Shown: positions 47,648-57,958 of the stretch, one piece after another
Numbering within the stretch: position 1 is the first letter of the stretch
How the letters are laid out: the number at the start of each line of letters is the position of its first letter
NCBI GenBank assembly: GCA_963789275.1
Contig: CAWBKF010000007.1
Span: 6,509-70,508 of the forward strand
Direction: 5' to 3'
DNA length: 64,000 nucleotides
From: DAHUYF01 sp963789275
GTDB lineage: Bacteria > Pseudomonadota > Alphaproteobacteria > ATCC43930 > CGMCC-115725
Notes under the pieces: model-generated
The model's database searches: none
Told to the model about the DNA's origin: nothing
What the model saw: the letters and a program-made list of their open reading frames with translations, nothing else
Translations under genes and position numbers: made by a program

Positions 47648-48715
47648 GCAAGCAGGCGCGGCGGGCCTATCTCGGCAGCCGACCCGAGCGCATACGCCCT
47701 GCGCCAGCCGCCATACGATCTCGTCCTCGGTGCGATCCGCCACGCTCCAGCGCAGCGTCCGGTCATGGGCGGCGAGGCAACCCTCCCAGAGTCGATTCCA
47801 CGACGCGAAGCCATCCGCGTCGGCCGCGCGCGGCAGCAGCCGCCAGCCACGCTGTCGGATCACCACCGCCGCGCCGTCGCGCGTCACGACCGCCTCCTCG
47901 CCCTGCGCCGCGGCGAGACGGCGGAAGAGCTCGGCGAAGCCCGCAGCACCGGCTTCGGTCACGCCGAGCAGCGCCTTGATCTCCTCGCCGAACTGCATGC
48001 CCACGAGATAGGCCGCGCGGCCGGCGAGCGCGCCCGCGCGCTCCGCGCCGAAGAGGCCGTAGAGTTCCGGCAGCGCGCTGCGCAGATACTCGACCGCGTA
48101 GTTGCGCGATGCCTTGGCAAGGCGCTCGGGCGACCAGTCGCCGTCGGGCAGGCGCGGCGCGGTGGTGGGATCGAAGAGCGGCGCCGTCTCATCCGGCGAG
48201 AAGCGCAGCCGCTCCGCGGGAGCGAGCGCGCGGCCGTAATCGAAGAAATAACCTTCGAGCGCGTCCTGCTCGTCGACCGTCTGCTTGGTGCAGACAAATC
48301 CCAGGCCGGGATTGCCGAGCGCCACCCCGTTCTCGGCATGCCAGCCGCGCAGCATCGCCAGCGACACCTCGCTCGGCACGGCGCAGATCGCCGTCCCCTG
48401 CCACATCCAGCGCGGCGGCGGGTAGCGGATCCAGGCCTTGCGCGGGCTCTCCTCGATATACTCGACGCGCACGCCGCCGATGCGGTTGGAGAGATAATGG
48501 TAGCGCGCCGAGGCGACGGCATCGGGCAGGCCGGCAAGGCCGAGCTTGGCGAGGCCGGCCACGAACTTCCCGCGCTGCTGGCGGCGGAACAGGCGGAACA
48601 CCAGCTCGGCGGCGGGCGCCGCGCCGGCCTGCGTCACCACCGTCAGGATGAGCCCGGTGACCCAGGCGTGATAGAGCCGCGCGACCGCGGCATAGCCGGC
48701 TTCCATGGCCGCCAT
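47555..48715 (-). CDS. Hypothetical protein, about 380 aa
   Basis: Not recognised. A soluble-looking protein after a weakly hydrophobic N-terminal segment (YHAWVTGLILTVVTQAG). Conserved-looking blocks include RYHYLSNRIGGVRVEYIEESPRKAWIRYPPPRWMW and GVALGNPGLGFVCTKQTVDEQDALEGYFFDYG, the latter with Cys and Gly-rich turns. The frame runs 93 bp into the antisense of the MFS gene; a one-base shift near 47690 would stop it at 47667 instead, just clear of that gene, so the last 40 or so residues are doubtful. The start is also uncertain (48757, 48715 or 48706). Confidence 0.65.
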   Translation of the reverse strand: MAAMEAGYAAVARLYHAWVTGLILTVVTQAGAAPAAELVFRLFRRQQRGKFVAGLAKLGLAGLPDAVASARYHYLSNRIGGVRVEYIEESPRKAWIRYPPPRWMWQGTAICAVPSEVSLAMLRGWHAENGVALGNPGLGFVCTKQTVDEQDALEGYFFDYGRALAPAERLRFSPDETAPLFDPTTAPRLPDGDWSPERLAKASRNYAVEYLRSALPELYGLFGAERAGALAGRAAYLVGMQFGEEIKALLGVTEAGAAGFAELFRRLAAAQGEEAVVTRDGAAVVIRQRGWRLLPRAADADGFASWNRLWEGCLAAHDRTLRWSVADRTEDEIVWRLAQGVCARVGCRDRPAAPACSSLRPDGLKGVAGLGSAQRGEAGDIGFGAQ

Positions 48716-48825
48716 CGGAGCATTCCCCGCCCCGTCGCGCAAGCTTCGGCGCCCCACAACTTGTGGTTAATAATTCCTTAGGACCATTCCTCTAAGCTTT
48801 ACCGGCTGGCGCAGCATGCCAGAGC

Positions 48826-49656
48826 ATGGAATCTGCCATGGAAGAGACAGCCAACACCCCTTTCCGCGCCATCGACGATATCGGCGTGCGCCTGCCCTAC
48901 GGCCTGCCGCAGCCGGTCGACGCCGACATCAAGACGATGGTGCGGCAGATGGCCGGCGTCACCCGCGGCGCCGGCCTCGTCATGGCGGCGAATGAGATCG
49001 CCGCCGACCCCTCGAGCGCGCTGCGCACCATCCTGGCGCTGCTGAAGCTGCTGGTATTCGGCCGGGCGCAGCAGACGATCAACGAGGTCATCGCCACCGC
49101 GCCCAAGCTCGGCTGCAAGAGCGGCTGCGCCTGGTGCTGCTATCAGAGCGTCGAGGTGACCATCCCCGAAGCGATCCTGGTCGCAGCCCAGCTTGCCGAT
49201 CCCAATGATCCCCGCCGCCGCCGCATCCTGGAGAACGCCGCGTCGTTCCGGGCCCTCAGCGAGCGCGACCGCCGCCGCACCGGCAAGCCCTGCGCGCTGC
49301 TCGGCGCCGACAATCGCTGCTCGGTCTATGATGACCGGCCGCTGCTGTGCCGGGCGATGATGGCGAGCGACGCCGAGGGCTGCCACAAGGCGCATGCCGC
49401 CGCCCTCGAGGGCAAGGACGCGCCGATCGACGTCTTCCTCTACGCGCAGTACTTCATCCTCGGCGACCAGGCGGGGATGCGCGGCATCCTGCGCGACATG
49501 GGGCTGCAGGACGATCTGGTCGAGCTCACCCAGGCGGTGGCAGCGCTCATCGAGGATCCCGGGCTGATCGATCGCTGGCTCGACCGCGAGCAGATCTTCG
49601 GGCCCGAGATGGCGGTGCCGCCGCAGCAGGAGCCCGAAGCGCTCACCGCGCAATAG
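48826..49656 (+). CDS. YkgJ-type cysteine cluster protein
   Basis: 276 residues. The centre carries the cysteine cluster of the YkgJ (UPF0153) family: C-K-S-G-C-A-W-C-C (about residues 100-108), then PCALLGADNRCSVYDDRPLLCR with the diagnostic RP-x-x-CR. The family is thought to bind iron or zinc, possibly as an Fe-S cluster. The N- and C-terminal parts are specific to this longer form. Start at 48826 or 48838 (MEETAN); neither has a strong ribosome-binding site. Divergent from the preceding unknown gene across a 110-bp AT-richer region. Confidence 0.82.
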   Translation: MESAMEETANTPFRAIDDIGVRLPYGLPQPVDADIKTMVRQMAGVTRGAGLVMAANEIAADPSSALRTILALLKLLVFGRAQQTINEVIATAPKLGCKSGCAWCCYQSVEVTIPEAILVAAQLADPNDPRRRRILENAASFRALSERDRRRTGKPCALLGADNRCSVYDDRPLLCRAMMASDAEGCHKAHAAALEGKDAPIDVFLYAQYFILGDQAGMRGILRDMGLQDDLVELTQAVAALIEDPGLIDRWLDREQIFGPEMAVPPQQEPEALTAQ

Positions 49657-49668
49657 GCAAGGCGCGGC

Positions 49669-50778
49669 TCAGACCAGCTTGTCGAGCTCGCGCAGCAGCG
49701 TGTCGCCCATCACCGTCGTCGAGACCCGCGCAGTGCCGGGCTGCATGATGTCGCTGGTGCGCACGCCGCCCTTCAGCGCTCCTTGCACCGCGCGCTCGAC
49801 CAGCGCCGCCTCCTCCGCGAGATCGAAGGAATAGCGCAGCATCATCGCGAAGGAGAGGACGCAGGCGAGCGGGTTCGCCATGTCCTTGCCGGCGATGTCG
49901 GGTGCGCTGCCATGGACCGGCTCGTAGAGCGCCTTGCGCCGCCCGCTCTTGTCGGCGGCGCCCAGCGAGGCCGAGGGCAGCATGCCGAGCGAGCCCGTCA
50001 GCATCGCCGCGCAATCCGACAGCAGGTCGCCGAAGAGATTATCGGTCACGATGACGTCGAACTGCCGGGGGTTGCGCACCAGCTGCATGGCGCAATTGTC
50101 GGCGTACATATGCGCGAGCTCGACATCCTTGTAGTCGCTGTCGCGCAGCTTCTGCATCTCCTCGCGCCACAGCACGCCGGATTCCATCACATTGGCCTTC
50201 TCGACGGAGGTGACGCGGCGCTGGCGCTTGCGCGCGAGCTCGAAGGCGACGCGGCCGACGCGGATGATCTCGGGCGTGGTGTAGACCTGGGTGTTGACGC
50301 CGCGCCGCGTGCCGTCGGGCAGCGTCTCGATGCCGCGCGGCTCGCCAAAATAGACGCCGCCGGTGAGCTCGCGCACGATCATGAGATCGAGGTCGCGGAT
50401 CACCTCCGGCCGCAAGGTCGAGGCGCCGATCAGCGGCTCGAACACCATCGCCGGCCGCAGATTGGCGAACAGCTCCATCTCCTTGCGCAAGCGCAGCAAG
50501 CCGCGCTCCGGCTTCAGCGCGAAGGGCAGCCCGTCCCATTTCGGCCCGCCGACCGCGCCGAACAGCACCGCATCGGCGGCGAGCGCCGCCTGCATCGTGC
50601 TCTCGGCGAGCGGCGTGCCATGCGCGTCGAGCGCGGCGCCGCCGACGAGGTCTTCGCTCAACTCGAAGCTGGCGATGCGCTTGCGGTCGAACCAGTCGAC
50701 GACGCGGTAGACCTGGCGCATCACCTCGGGGCCGATGCCGTCGCCGGGCAGCACGAGAAGTTTCTTGTTCGACGCCAT
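49669..50778 (-). CDS. leuB: 3-isopropylmalate dehydrogenase
   Basis: 369 residues. Oxidative decarboxylation of 3-isopropylmalate in leucine biosynthesis. N-terminal LLVLPGDGIGPEV, the Arg-rich substrate helix LLRLRKEMELFANLRPA, the catalytic Tyr in TGGVYFGEPRG, VEKANVMESG with the catalytic Lys, FDVIVTDNLFGDLLSD and the NAD site EPVHGSAPDIAGKDMANP are all intact. Start at 50778; upstream extension is antisense-like. Third gene of leuC-leuD-leuB, 26 bp after leuD. Confidence 0.97.
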   Translation of the reverse strand: MASNKKLLVLPGDGIGPEVMRQVYRVVDWFDRKRIASFELSEDLVGGAALDAHGTPLAESTMQAALAADAVLFGAVGGPKWDGLPFALKPERGLLRLRKEMELFANLRPAMVFEPLIGASTLRPEVIRDLDLMIVRELTGGVYFGEPRGIETLPDGTRRGVNTQVYTTPEIIRVGRVAFELARKRQRRVTSVEKANVMESGVLWREEMQKLRDSDYKDVELAHMYADNCAMQLVRNPRQFDVIVTDNLFGDLLSDCAAMLTGSLGMLPSASLGAADKSGRRKALYEPVHGSAPDIAGKDMANPLACVLSFAMMLRYSFDLAEEAALVERAVQGALKGGVRTSDIMQPGTARVSTTVMGDTLLRELDKLV

Positions 50779-50804
50779 GCTCGCCTCTCTCCCCCGCGCG
50801 CGGC

Positions 50805-51416
50805 TCAGGACCAGAGCCAGGGCTGGCTCAGCTTGTTCTTTTCCTCGAAAGCGGCGATCGACGGCGCCTTCTGCAAGGTGAGGCCGACATCGTCGAGCCC
50901 GTTCAGCAGGCAGTGCTTGCGATAGGGATCGACGTCGAAGCTGACCACGCCGCCATCGGGCCGCGTGATGGTCTGCTTCTCGAGATCGACGGTGAGCCGC
51001 GCATTGGCGCCCTTCTTCGCGTCGTCCATCAGCTGGTCGACGATCGCCTGCGGCAGCTTGATCGGCAGGATGCCGTTCTTGAAGCAATTGTTGTAGAAGA
51101 TGTCGGCGAAGCTCGCGGCGATGACGCAGCGGATGCCGAAATCCATCAGCGCCCAGGGCGCGTGCTCGCGCGAGCTGCCGCAGCCGAAATTCTCGCCGGC
51201 GACCAGCAGCTTGGCGTTGCGGTAGGCGGGCTTGTTGAGGATGAAGTCGGGATTCTCCGAGCCGTCGTCGCGATAGCGCATCTCGTCGAACAGCACCTTG
51301 CCGAGGCCGCTGCGCTTGATCGTCTTCAGATGCTGCTTGGGGATGATCTTGTCGGTGTCGACGTTGATCATCGGCAGGGGTGCTGCGATGCCGTCGAGCG
51401 TGGTGAACTTGTCCAT
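50805..51416 (-). CDS. leuD: 3-isopropylmalate dehydratase small subunit
   Basis: 203 residues. With LeuC it isomerises 2-isopropylmalate to 3-isopropylmalate. Swivel-domain signatures: NVDTDKIIPKQHLKTI and the substrate loop GENFGCGSSREHAPWAL. The C-terminal block KNGILPIKLP is also typical. It follows leuC by 11 bp and precedes leuB by 26 bp in one operon. Confidence 0.97.
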   Translation of the reverse strand: MDKFTTLDGIAAPLPMINVDTDKIIPKQHLKTIKRSGLGKVLFDEMRYRDDGSENPDFILNKPAYRNAKLLVAGENFGCGSSREHAPWALMDFGIRCVIAASFADIFYNNCFKNGILPIKLPQAIVDQLMDDAKKGANARLTVDLEKQTITRPDGGVVSFDVDPYRKHCLLNGLDDVGLTLQKAPSIAAFEEKNKLSQPWLWS

Positions 51417-51427
51417 CGTTGCCTCCC

Positions 51428-52837
51428 TCAGCCGAGATCGCGGACGTCGGTGAGCCGGCCGGTGACGGCGGCCGCCGCGGCCATGGCGGGACTGACCAGA
51501 TGCGTGCGCCCGCCGCGGCCCTGCCGGCCCTCGAAATTGCGGTTCGAGGTCGAGGCGCAGCGCTCGCCCGGCTCGAGCTTGTCCGGGTTCATGGCGAGGC
51601 ACATCGAGCAGCCGGGCTCGCGCCATTCGAAGCCCGCCGCCAGGAACACGCGGTCGAGCCCTTCCTCTTCCGCCTGGTGCTTCACCAGGCCGGAGCCCGG
51701 CACCACCATGGCGTTGACGCCGTTCGCGACCTTACGGCCCTTGGCCACGGCGGCGGCGGCGCGCAGATCCTCGATGCGGCCGTTGGTGCAGGAGCCGATG
51801 AAGACGCGCTGCACCGGGACATCGACCAGCCGCGTGCCCGGCGTCAGCCCCATATAGTCCAGCGAGCGCGCCATCGCGGCGCGCCGGCTCTCATCGGCCT
51901 CTCCGGCCGGATCCGGGATGCGGCCGGTGATCGGCAGCACATCCTGCGGGCTGGTGCCCCAGGTGACCTGCGGCGCGATCTCGGCGGCGGCGAGCGTCAC
52001 TTCGGTGTCGTAGCGCGCGCCCGGATCGGAGGGCAGCGTCCGCCAGAACGCCAGCGCCTGCTCCCACGCCGCGCCCTTGGGCGCATGCGGCCGCCCCTTC
52101 AGATACTCGAACGTGGTCTCGTCCGGCGCGATCAGCCCGGCGCGCGCGCCGGCCTCGATCGTCATGTTGCAGACCGTCATCCGCCCTTCCATCGAGAGCT
52201 TGCGGATGGCGCTGCCGGCATATTCGACGACATGGCCGGTGCCGCCGGCGGTGCCGATCTTGCCGATGATCGCCAGCACCAGATCCTTGGCGGTGACGCC
52301 GAAGGGCAGATCGCCTTCGACGGTGATGCGCATGTTCTTGGCGGGCTGCTGGATCAGCGTCTGCGTCGCCAGCACGTGCTCCACTTCCGAGGTGCCGATG
52401 CCGAAGGCAAGCGCGCCGAAGGCGCCATGCGTCGCGGTATGGCTGTCGCCGCAGACGATGGTCATGCCGGGCTGGGACATGCCCTGCTCCGGCCCGATGA
52501 TGTGGACGATGCCCTGGCGAATGTCGTCGACCGCGAAATAGGGAACGCCGAACTCCTTGACGTTGCGCTCGAGCGTCTCGACCTGGAGCCGGCTCTCGGG
52601 CTCGGTGATGCCGGCGCTGCGGTCGGTGGTGGGCAGGTTGTGATCGGCCACCGCGATGGTGAGCTCCGGGCGGCGCACCTTGCGGCCATTGGCGCGCAGG
52701 CCCTCGAAGGCCTGCGGGCTCGTCACCTCATGCACGAGATGCCGGTCGATATAGATGAGGCAGGTGCCGTCCGCCTGCCGGTCGACCACGTGACTGTCCC
52801 AGATCTTGTCGAACAGGGTGCGCGCTTTTGCCATCAT
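51428..52837 (-). CDS. leuC: 3-isopropylmalate dehydratase large subunit
   Basis: 469 residues of the aconitase superfamily. The [4Fe-4S] ligands are visible as the Cys in VFIGSCTNGRIEDL and in GCSMCLAMNPDKL. TLFDKIWDSHVV and HLVHEVTSPQAFEGL mark the N-terminus. The start overlaps the rplS stop as ATGA (52834-52837), so leucine genes are translationally coupled to a ribosomal protein gene, an arrangement conserved in alphaproteobacteria. Confidence 0.98.
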   Translation of the reverse strand: MMAKARTLFDKIWDSHVVDRQADGTCLIYIDRHLVHEVTSPQAFEGLRANGRKVRRPELTIAVADHNLPTTDRSAGITEPESRLQVETLERNVKEFGVPYFAVDDIRQGIVHIIGPEQGMSQPGMTIVCGDSHTATHGAFGALAFGIGTSEVEHVLATQTLIQQPAKNMRITVEGDLPFGVTAKDLVLAIIGKIGTAGGTGHVVEYAGSAIRKLSMEGRMTVCNMTIEAGARAGLIAPDETTFEYLKGRPHAPKGAAWEQALAFWRTLPSDPGARYDTEVTLAAAEIAPQVTWGTSPQDVLPITGRIPDPAGEADESRRAAMARSLDYMGLTPGTRLVDVPVQRVFIGSCTNGRIEDLRAAAAVAKGRKVANGVNAMVVPGSGLVKHQAEEEGLDRVFLAAGFEWREPGCSMCLAMNPDKLEPGERCASTSNRNFEGRQGRGGRTHLVSPAMAAAAAVTGRLTDVRDLG

Positions 52838-53280
52838 TTGTGCTCTTTGTCGGCGCCGGTCTCGGCGGTCTCGCTGGTGTCGCGCTCGCGCTCGGCGATG
52901 CGCGCCGCCTTGCCCTTGAGGCCGCGCAGATAATAGAGCTTGGCGCGGCGCACCGAGCCCTGGCGCACCACCTCGATGGTGGTGATGCGCGGCGAGTAGA
53001 GCGGAAACACGCGCTCGACGCCTTCGCCATAGGAGATCTTGCGCAAGGTGAAGCTGGAGTTGATGCCGGAATTCTTGCGCGCGATGCAGACGCCCTCGAA
53101 GGCCTGCGTGCGGCGATGCGGCTTCTCCGCCTTGGCGCCCTTCTCCGGCTTCTCCGTCGTCTTGTCCTCTTCGACCACGACGGTGACGCGCACCGTGTCG
53201 CCGGGCGCGAATTCCGGCACCGCGCGCCGCGCCAGCGCCTTCTTGATCTCTTCCTGCTCGAGCTTCTGCATAACGTTCAT
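52834..53280 (-). CDS. rplS: 50S ribosomal protein L19, with loop insertion
   Basis: 148 residues, longer than the usual 115-130. Conserved L19 blocks: PEFAPGDTVRVTVVV, FEGVCIARKNSGINSSFTLRKISYGEGVERVFPLYSP and VRRAKLYYLRGLKGKAARI. Between VVVEED and RRTQAFEG there is an extra Lys/Glu-rich segment (about 18 residues, KTTEKPEKGAKAEKPH) where most L19 proteins have a short KEG turn. L19 lies at the 30S-50S interface. In operon with trmD upstream and leuC downstream. Confidence 0.95.
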   Translation of the reverse strand: MNVMQKLEQEEIKKALARRAVPEFAPGDTVRVTVVVEEDKTTEKPEKGAKAEKPHRRTQAFEGVCIARKNSGINSSFTLRKISYGEGVERVFPLYSPRITTIEVVRQGSVRRAKLYYLRGLKGKAARIAERERDTSETAETGADKEHK

Positions 53281-53296
53281 GGCACCACCTCCGACC

Positions 53297-54004
53297 TTAA
53301 GATCCCACCCGGCCGTGCCGGGCGAGATAGCGTTCCCATACCTCGGGGCGACGCTGGCGCGTCGCCGCCTCCGCCTGCGCCGCGCGCCAGCGGCGGATCT
53401 CCTCGTGATGTCCCGAGAGCAAGATCTCCGGGACGGCGCGCCCCTGCCAGCTTTGCGGCCGGGTGTACTGGGGATATTCGAGCAATCCCCGCGCGAAACT
53501 CTCCTCCTCCAGCGTGCCGGCGTCGCCGACCACGCCCGGCAGCAGCCGCACGCAGGCGTCGATCAGCACGATCGCCGCCGGCTCGCCGCCCGACAGCACG
53601 AAATCGCCGAGGCAGACCTCTTCCATCGCCCGCGCCTCGATGACCCGCTCGTCGACGCCTTCGAAGCGGCCGCAGAGCAGTCGCACGCCGGGTCCGGCCG
53701 CAAGCGCGCGCACCCGCGCCTCGTCCAACGGCCGCCCGCGCGGCGAGAGATAGATCAGCGGGCCCTGGCCCGGCGCGCCCGCGACCGCCGCGTCGACGAT
53801 ATCGGGACGCATCACCATGCCGGGACCGCCGCCGAACGGCGCATCGTCGACGGAGCGATGTTTATCGCGCGCGAAATCGCGGATGTCCACCGTTTCGAGC
53901 CGCCACAACCCCTCGCGCAGCGCCTTGCCGGCAAGCGAATGGCCGAGCGGCCCGGGGAACATCTCCGGGAAGATCGTCAGCACGGTTGCCGTCCACGCCG
54001 CCAT
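53297..54004 (-). CDS. trmD: tRNA (guanine-N1-)-methyltransferase
   Basis: 235 residues. SPOUT-class enzyme that methylates G37 of tRNAs to prevent +1 frameshifting. Trefoil-knot and AdoMet motifs: PFGGGPGMVMRPDIV, YLSPRGRPLDE, LLCGRFEGVDERVIE, and DFVLSGGEPAAIVLIDACVRLLPGVVG. Conserved end PEILLSGHHEEIRRWR. Gap of 16 bp to rplS and 9 bp from rimM. No irregularity. Confidence 0.98.
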   Translation of the reverse strand: MAAWTATVLTIFPEMFPGPLGHSLAGKALREGLWRLETVDIRDFARDKHRSVDDAPFGGGPGMVMRPDIVDAAVAGAPGQGPLIYLSPRGRPLDEARVRALAAGPGVRLLCGRFEGVDERVIEARAMEEVCLGDFVLSGGEPAAIVLIDACVRLLPGVVGDAGTLEEESFARGLLEYPQYTRPQSWQGRAVPEILLSGHHEEIRRWRAAQAEAATRQRRPEVWERYLARHGRVGS

Positions 54005-54013
54005 GACCCGTCC

Positions 54014-54580
54014 TTACGCCTCCGCCTCGCCGCCGTCGTGGCCGAGCTCCGCCTCGATCGGCCGGTTGTCGAGCAGCCCGTCCGGCGGATCCACCACCAC
54101 CCGGCCGCCGGCGATGTCGACCACCGGCACCGCCGCCTCGGTGAACGGCACCAGCACCACCTTGCCATCGGGCTTCTCGACCTCGAGGCTGTCGCCGGCG
54201 CCGAAATCATGCACCGCGCGCACCCGGCCAAGCGCCGCCCCGTCCTTCAGCTCCACCGCCAAGCCGATGAGATCGGCGTGGTAGTACTCCTCCGCGCCGG
54301 GCGGCGGCAGGGCCGTGCGCGGCAGATAGAGCCGCGTGCCCTTGAGCCGCTGGGCGACGTCGCGATCGGCGACGCCGTCGATGCGCGCGATCAGCATGCC
54401 GCGCACCGTGCCGGTGAGCGCCAGGCTGAGACGGCGCGCGCCGCCTTCGTCCTCGAGCGGCCCATAGGCGGCGATGGCGGCGGGCTCGGCGGTGAAGCTC
54501 TTCACCCGCACTTCGCCCCGCACGCCATGCGCGCCGGCGATCACGCCCATCAACACGCGCCGCTCCTCGCCCGGTGTCAC
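54014..54580 (-). CDS. rimM: 16S rRNA processing protein RimM
   Basis: 188 residues. Binds S19 and helps 30S head assembly. N-terminal barrel VLMGVIAGAHGVRGEVRVKSFT and C-terminal PRC-barrel (YYHADLIGLAVELKDGAALGRVRAVHDFGAGDSLEV, followed by VPFTEAAVPVVDIAGGRVVVDPPDGL) match the family. A short acidic tail follows. Lies between rpsP and trmD as in most alphaproteobacteria. Confidence 0.97.
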   Translation of the reverse strand: MTPGEERRVLMGVIAGAHGVRGEVRVKSFTAEPAAIAAYGPLEDEGGARRLSLALTGTVRGMLIARIDGVADRDVAQRLKGTRLYLPRTALPPPGAEEYYHADLIGLAVELKDGAALGRVRAVHDFGAGDSLEVEKPDGKVVLVPFTEAAVPVVDIAGGRVVVDPPDGLLDNRPIEAELGHDGGEAEA

Positions 54581-54595
54581 GTCACCGCCTCACGC

Positions 54596-54973
54596 TCAGG
54601 CCTGCGCCGGCGCGCCTTGGCCGCCGGCCGCCGCCTCGCCCGCGGCCGCCGCGGTCTTGGCGCGCTCCTGCGCCTTGGCGCGCGGCGCCGACTTCTTCGG
54701 CGTCTCGCGGATGGCCGGTTTCGGCCCCAGCCCGGCATCGCCGAGGAAGCGCTGCACGCGCTCGCTCGGCTGCGCGCCGACCTTGAGCCAATGCTGGATG
54801 CGCTCCGCCTTGAGCACGATGCGCTCGGCATGGCCCTTGTCGAGCATCGGGTTGTAGGTTCCGAGCTTCTCGATGAAGCGGCCGTCGCGGGGGCTGCGCG
54901 ATTCCGCGACGACGATGCTGTAGAACGGCCGCTTCTTGGTGCCGCCGCGGGTCAGTCGGATCTTGAGCGACAT
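54596..54973 (-). CDS. rpsP: 30S ribosomal protein S16
   Basis: 125 residues. Core MSLKIRLTRGGTKKRPFYSIVVAESRSPRDGRFIEKLGTYNPM and ERIQHWLKVGAQPSERVQRFL are highly conserved. The C-terminus is extended by an Ala/Lys/Glu-rich tail of about 40 residues, as is common in alphaproteobacteria. A VOC gene separates it from ffh. Confidence 0.98.
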   Translation of the reverse strand: MSLKIRLTRGGTKKRPFYSIVVAESRSPRDGRFIEKLGTYNPMLDKGHAERIVLKAERIQHWLKVGAQPSERVQRFLGDAGLGPKPAIRETPKKSAPRAKAQERAKTAAAAGEAAAGGQGAPAQA

Positions 54974-54998
54974 AGGTCTCCTTTCGTGAGGTGCGTGG

Positions 54999-55381
54999 TC
55001 ATTCCGGCAGGTGGCACACGGCTTCGATCTTGTGTCCGTCGGGATCGAAGACGAAAGCGCCGTAATAATTGTCGTGGTATTGCGGGCGCAGGCCCGGCTT
55101 GCCGTTGTCGATGCCGCCGGCGGCGAGCGCCGCGGCGTGGAAGGCGTCGACCGCGGCGCGGCTCGGCGCCGCGAAGCAGATATGGAGGCCGAGATTGGTG
55201 GTCAGCGTGCGGTGCTGCGTGATCCAGAATCCCAGCGCCTTCGCCGGCGCGCGGTCATAGCCCGAGGAGCGCGCCTCGTCGAAGAGGCGCCGATAGCCCA
55301 GCGGCTCCAGCACCACGTCGTAAAAGGCGCGGCTGCGCTCGAGGTCGGCGACGCCGAGCGAGAGATGATCGATCATGCTGC

Positions 55382-55385
<4 letters not shown>
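54999..55385 (-). CDS. VOC/glyoxalase-superfamily protein between rpsP and ffh
   Basis: 128 residues, one complete VOC domain: IDHLSLGVADLERSRAFYDVVLEPLGYRRL (first metal His in DHLSL), HICFAAPSRAAVDAFHAAAL, and a C-terminal YYGAFVFDPDGHKIEAVCH with the second Glu ligand. Relatives are annotated as glyoxalase/bleomycin-resistance proteins of unknown substrate. Its start overlaps the ffh stop as ATGA (55382-55385), so it is coupled to ffh and lies inside the conserved SRP/ribosome operon. Confidence 0.9.
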
Positions 55386-56755
<1,370 letters not shown>

Positions 56756-56854
56756 GACCATCCCGCAAAACCGATCGGGCCAGTGCGCGACACTCGCGGA
56801 CTGGCCGGCCCCCCGAGGGAGCTCGGAAAACGCTTCAACGGAAGCGGGGAGAAA

Positions 56855-57616
56855 TTAGGCGCTGGGGCGGGGTGGTGTCAACTTGTAGCCGGCAGAACGC
56901 GCGAAAAGCTTGAGATCGGCGACCAGCCCGGCGTCGCGCTCGATGGCATATTCCTGCCGGCCGGCCGCGCCGGTCTCGATCACCATCAAGACCGCCGCCG
57001 CCGCCGTCTCGAAGACCCGCAGGCTGCGCCCGCCGACGGTGATCTCCGCCAGCTTCTGCTCGCGCGGCGCCGGCGCGGCGCGGACGCTGACATCGATCAG
57101 CCCGACCAGCCCCTCCGCGGTGACGCCGGCCGCCTGCAGCTCGCGCTGCAGCGCCTCGCCGGCGGCGGCCTTGGCCTGCTGCGCCGCCTGGAGCTCGGCG
57201 GCCCGCTGCTCGGCCTGCCGGCGGTGCTCGGCGTAAAGCGCCTCGACCCGGCGCAGGAAGAGAGCGGGCGCGAGCTCGCGCGTGTCGATCCAGGCGCTCG
57301 ACGACGTCCAGGCGGCGCTCAGCCAGTCGCGGATCTCCTTGCCCGGGATCTGCGCCAGCCGCTCGGCCCGGATCGTCTGGGCCCAGCGCTGCTGCGCCGG
57401 AGCGCCGCTCACCTCCGGCCCCGCGGCCTCGCCCGCGGGTTTGGCGGCCGCGGCGACCGGGCGGGCGCTCGACTGGCGCTTTTTGGCGAGATCGAGCTGG
57501 CGGCGGTACTCTGCCTCCCATTCCTCGCTCTCCTCGCTGGGCAGGAAGTCGCGGTGCTCCAGGAAAAAGCGCGTGGCCGCCTCCATGGCCTCCTGCCTGA
57601 GCGCCTTCATATCCAT
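56855..57616 (-). CDS. Hypothetical protein with coiled coil
   Basis: 253 residues, family not recognised. The N-terminal third is charged (FLPSEESEEWEAEYRRQLDLAKKR), then a low-complexity Ala/Pro linker. The middle (EALYAEHRRQAEQRAAELQAAQQAKAAAGEALQREL) is a long Ala/Gln/Glu-rich coiled coil. The C-terminal part contains a compact beta-rich stretch (LAEITVGGRSLRVFETAAAAVLMVIETG). No signal peptide. It lies upstream of ffh on the same strand, with a 94-bp gap, and could share its promoter region. Confidence 0.65.
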   Translation of the reverse strand: MDMKALRQEAMEAATRFFLEHRDFLPSEESEEWEAEYRRQLDLAKKRQSSARPVAAAAKPAGEAAGPEVSGAPAQQRWAQTIRAERLAQIPGKEIRDWLSAAWTSSSAWIDTRELAPALFLRRVEALYAEHRRQAEQRAAELQAAQQAKAAAGEALQRELQAAGVTAEGLVGLIDVSVRAAPAPREQKLAEITVGGRSLRVFETAAAAVLMVIETGAAGRQEYAIERDAGLVADLKLFARSAGYKLTPPRPSA

Positions 57617-57631
57617 GGCAGCGACCGCGCC

Positions 57632-57862
57632 TCAGCCGGCGACGTCGATGCGCTCGAAGCGGTGCCGGTCGGCGAGGATGTCGGAAGAGAGCGTCTTTTC
57701 CTGGCTGTGGTCGCGGGCGCCGACGAGGCGGGCATGCTCGATGCCATCCCGGCCGGTGTAGATGGCCCGGACGATCCAGTCCGAGGCGGGACGGGCAAAG
57801 GCCCTGAGGCCGGCCTCACGATAGCACTCACCGATGACGACGCCGCGCTTCGACCGAGCCAT
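57632..57862 (-). CDS. Small hypothetical protein, 76 aa
   Basis: Not recognised. The ATG at 57860-57862 has GGAGGTGAG upstream, and the short protein has natural composition (REAGLRAFARPASDWIVRAIYTG, RFERIDVAG), unlike the shadow frames around it. It ends 16 bp before the coiled-coil protein gene, which suggests a two-gene unit. Confidence 0.6.
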   Translation of the reverse strand: MARSKRGVVIGECYREAGLRAFARPASDWIVRAIYTGRDGIEHARLVGARDHSQEKTLSSDILADRHRFERIDVAG

Positions 57863-57958
57863 GAACGCTCACCTCCGATTAGCCGCCGGCGCCTGCTCAC
57901 GAGTTCTTGCCGGCAGTCTCCTAGAGGTACTTGATCGGACGCGCGATCACCAGCGACA

